NCBI GenBank assembly: GCA_964523005.1
Contig: CAZFZL010000086.1
Span: 1 to 6,432, forward strand
DNA: 6,432 bases
Source of the DNA: UMGS1307 sp964523005
GTDB taxonomy: Bacteria > Bacillota > Clostridia > Oscillospirales > CAG-382
Reading direction: 5' to 3'
Shown here: positions 5,234-6,432 of the stretch, in pieces
Numbering within the stretch: position 1 is the stretch's first letter
How the letters are laid out: each line of letters begins with the position of its first letter
The notes under the pieces: model-generated
What the model was told of the DNA's origin: nothing
Database searches by the model: none
Seen by the model: the letters and a program-made list of their open reading frames with translations, nothing else
Made by a program: the position numbers and the translations under genes

Positions 5234-6432
5234 TTATTTCTGCGTCTTTATACTTATACCAAGCTCGTCGAGAACGTTCTCAGGAACATCGGACGGACAT
5301 GACGTCATGAGTTCGGACGCGTTCTGCACCTTCGGATATGCGACGACGTCACGCAGCGAGTCGGCACCGAGAAGCTGCATTGTAAGACGGTCGAGTCCGA
5401 GCGCCATTCCGCCGTGCGGAGGCGCGCCGTATTTGAAAGCGTCGAGCAGGTAACCGAATTTTTTATACGCTTCTTCATCCGAAAAACCGAGAAGCTCAAA
5501 TATTTTATTCTGGAGCGTCGGATCCGTGATACGGATCGATCCGCTTGCCAGCTCTATCCCGTTGAGCACGAGGTCATACGCCTTTGCGCGAACGTTCGCC
5601 TTATCGCTCTCAAGGATTCCGAGGCATTCGTCGAGCGGAGCCGTGAAGGGATGGTGCATGGCGACGAAATCACCGAGGTCGGGATCGTACTCGAAGAAAG
5701 GCATTTCAACGACCCAGAGCAGTTTATAGCCTTCTTTCTCCACGCCGAGCCTGTTGGCGAGTTCAATTCGGACAGAGCCCATGCGTGTCATTACATCCTT
5801 GTCGTTTCCGTCAGCCATTATCAGCAGCACGTCGCCTTCGGCGAATCCGGTCTTTTCGTATATTGCGTTGAGCTCGTCTTCGGTCATGAATTTTGCAAAG
5901 CTGCAGGTGGTGCCCTGCGAAGTGCTTCTCGCCCACGCAAGACCCTTCGCGCCGATGCCGCGTGCGTAATCGGTGAGCTTGTCTATCTCTTTTCGGGTGA
6001 GCTTTTCAGCATATCCTTTGGCGTTTATGGCGCGCACGGAGCCGCCGGCGCTTATGGAGTCGGTAAACACGCTGAAGGCGCAGCTTTTCACAATGCTGCT
6101 GATATTGATAAGCTCCATGCCGTATCTAAGGTCGGGCTTATCGCTTCCGAAGCGTTCCATAACATCGCGGTAAGTATAACGCGGGATAGGAAGCTCTATA
6201 TCGACTCCGAGCATCTCCGAGAACACGCTCTTCATATACCCTTCGCCCATTTCAAGGACATCCTCTACATCGACGAATGACATTTCCATATCTATCTGCG
6301 TAAACTCCGGCTGTCTGTCGGCTCTGAGGTCTTCATCGCGGAAGCAGCGCGCAAGCTGGATATACTTATCGAATCCGGCGACCATCGAGAGCTGTTTATA
6401 AAGCTGAGGCGACTGAGGGAGAGCGTAGAAGC
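5234..6432 (-). CDS. aspS: Aspartyl-tRNA synthetase, C-terminal 398 residues (cut by right window edge)
   Basis: A cytoplasmic class II synthetase that charges tRNA with aspartate using ATP. The frame is open to the window end, so the Met at 6385 is internal; codons from 6430 read FYALPQSPQLYKQLS, the aspartate-site QSPQ loop. Numbering visible residues from that Phe, motif 2 follows as RCFRDEDLRADRQPEFTQID (28-47). The bacterial GAD insertion covers about 110-225, then AMHHPFTAP (257-265) and GIELASGSIRI (291-301). Motif 3, GGMALGLDRL (340-349), carries the ATP-binding Arg. All the catalytic residues I expect are present. The bacterial enzyme is about 590 residues, so roughly 190 are missing: the N-terminal OB-fold anticodon domain and motif 1. 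Without that domain it cannot be judged whether the enzyme is specific for tRNA-Asp or also charges tRNA-Asn. The stop TAA is at 5234-5236. No terminator hairpin is seen after it. Confidence 0.97.
   Translation of the reverse strand, partial: FYALPQSPQLYKQLSMVAGFDKYIQLARCFRDEDLRADRQPEFTQIDMEMSFVDVEDVLEMGEGYMKSVFSEMLGVDIELPIPRYTYRDVMERFGSDKPDLRYGMELINISSIVKSCAFSVFTDSISAGGSVRAINAKGYAEKLTRKEIDKLTDYARGIGAKGLAWARSTSQGTTCSFAKFMTEDELNAIYEKTGFAEGDVLLIMADGNDKDVMTRMGSVRIELANRLGVEKEGYKLLWVVEMPFFEYDPDLGDFVAMHHPFTAPLDECLGILESDKANVRAKAYDLVLNGIELASGSIRITDPTLQNKIFELLGFSDEEAYKKFGYLLDAFKYGAPPHGGMALGLDRLTMQLLGADSLRDVVAYPKVQNASELMTSCPSDVPENVLDELGISIKTQK

Noticed and set aside
5209..5240. A possible terminator after aspS
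   Set aside because: I could find only a distant ATTCG/CGAAT pair and no GC-rich hairpin followed by a T run, so no terminator is called.
5414..6280. A 288-codon open frame on the plus strand opposite aspS
   Set aside because: The minus strand here encodes well-conserved aspartyl-tRNA synthetase motifs. The plus-strand product resembles nothing and is explained by codon bias of the real gene.

Overview
The window carries six genes, all on the minus strand, so the gene order runs from right to left. Two of them are cut by the window edges. Moderate base composition, strong purine-rich Shine-Dalgarno sites before every start, and the style of the proteins suggest a low- to mid-GC Firmicute, most likely an anaerobic Clostridia of the gut type (Oscillospiraceae or Lachnospiraceae relatives). 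The taxonomic assignment is inference; there is no rRNA here to settle it.

Right side (5234-6432): the C-terminal two thirds of a bacterial-type aspartyl-tRNA synthetase (aspS). Its N-terminal anticodon-binding domain and start lie outside the window. Next come 93 bases without a gene (5141-5233). They hold a weak candidate promoter, a short inverted repeat and a good ribosome binding site, and no terminator that I can see.

Centre and left (1-5140): a tight cluster for an uncharacterised ABC transport system related to the GldA/GldF/GldG set. In order of transcription these are an ATPase (4160-5140), a six-helix ABC-2 type permease (3415-4158), a GldG-like membrane-anchored auxiliary protein (1809-3389), a DUF4340 protein (205-1809) and the first 69 codons of a small lipoprotein (1-208). 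Junctions are 1 bp, 25 bp, a 1-bp TAATG overlap and a 4-bp ATGA overlap, which strongly suggests one mRNA with translational coupling.

The likely machine is a membrane ATPase/permease pair with three components reaching to the outer face of the cytoplasmic membrane: GldG-like and DUF4340 by N-terminal anchors, the lipoprotein by a lipid. In Bacteroidota the Gld ABC proteins are linked to gliding motility. In Firmicutes the substrate is unknown, and gliding should not be assumed. The least ordinary points are a five-unit seven-residue repeat inserted in the DUF4340 protein and the coupled lipoprotein as a candidate fifth component. I see no mobile element, CRISPR array, tRNA or rRNA gene.
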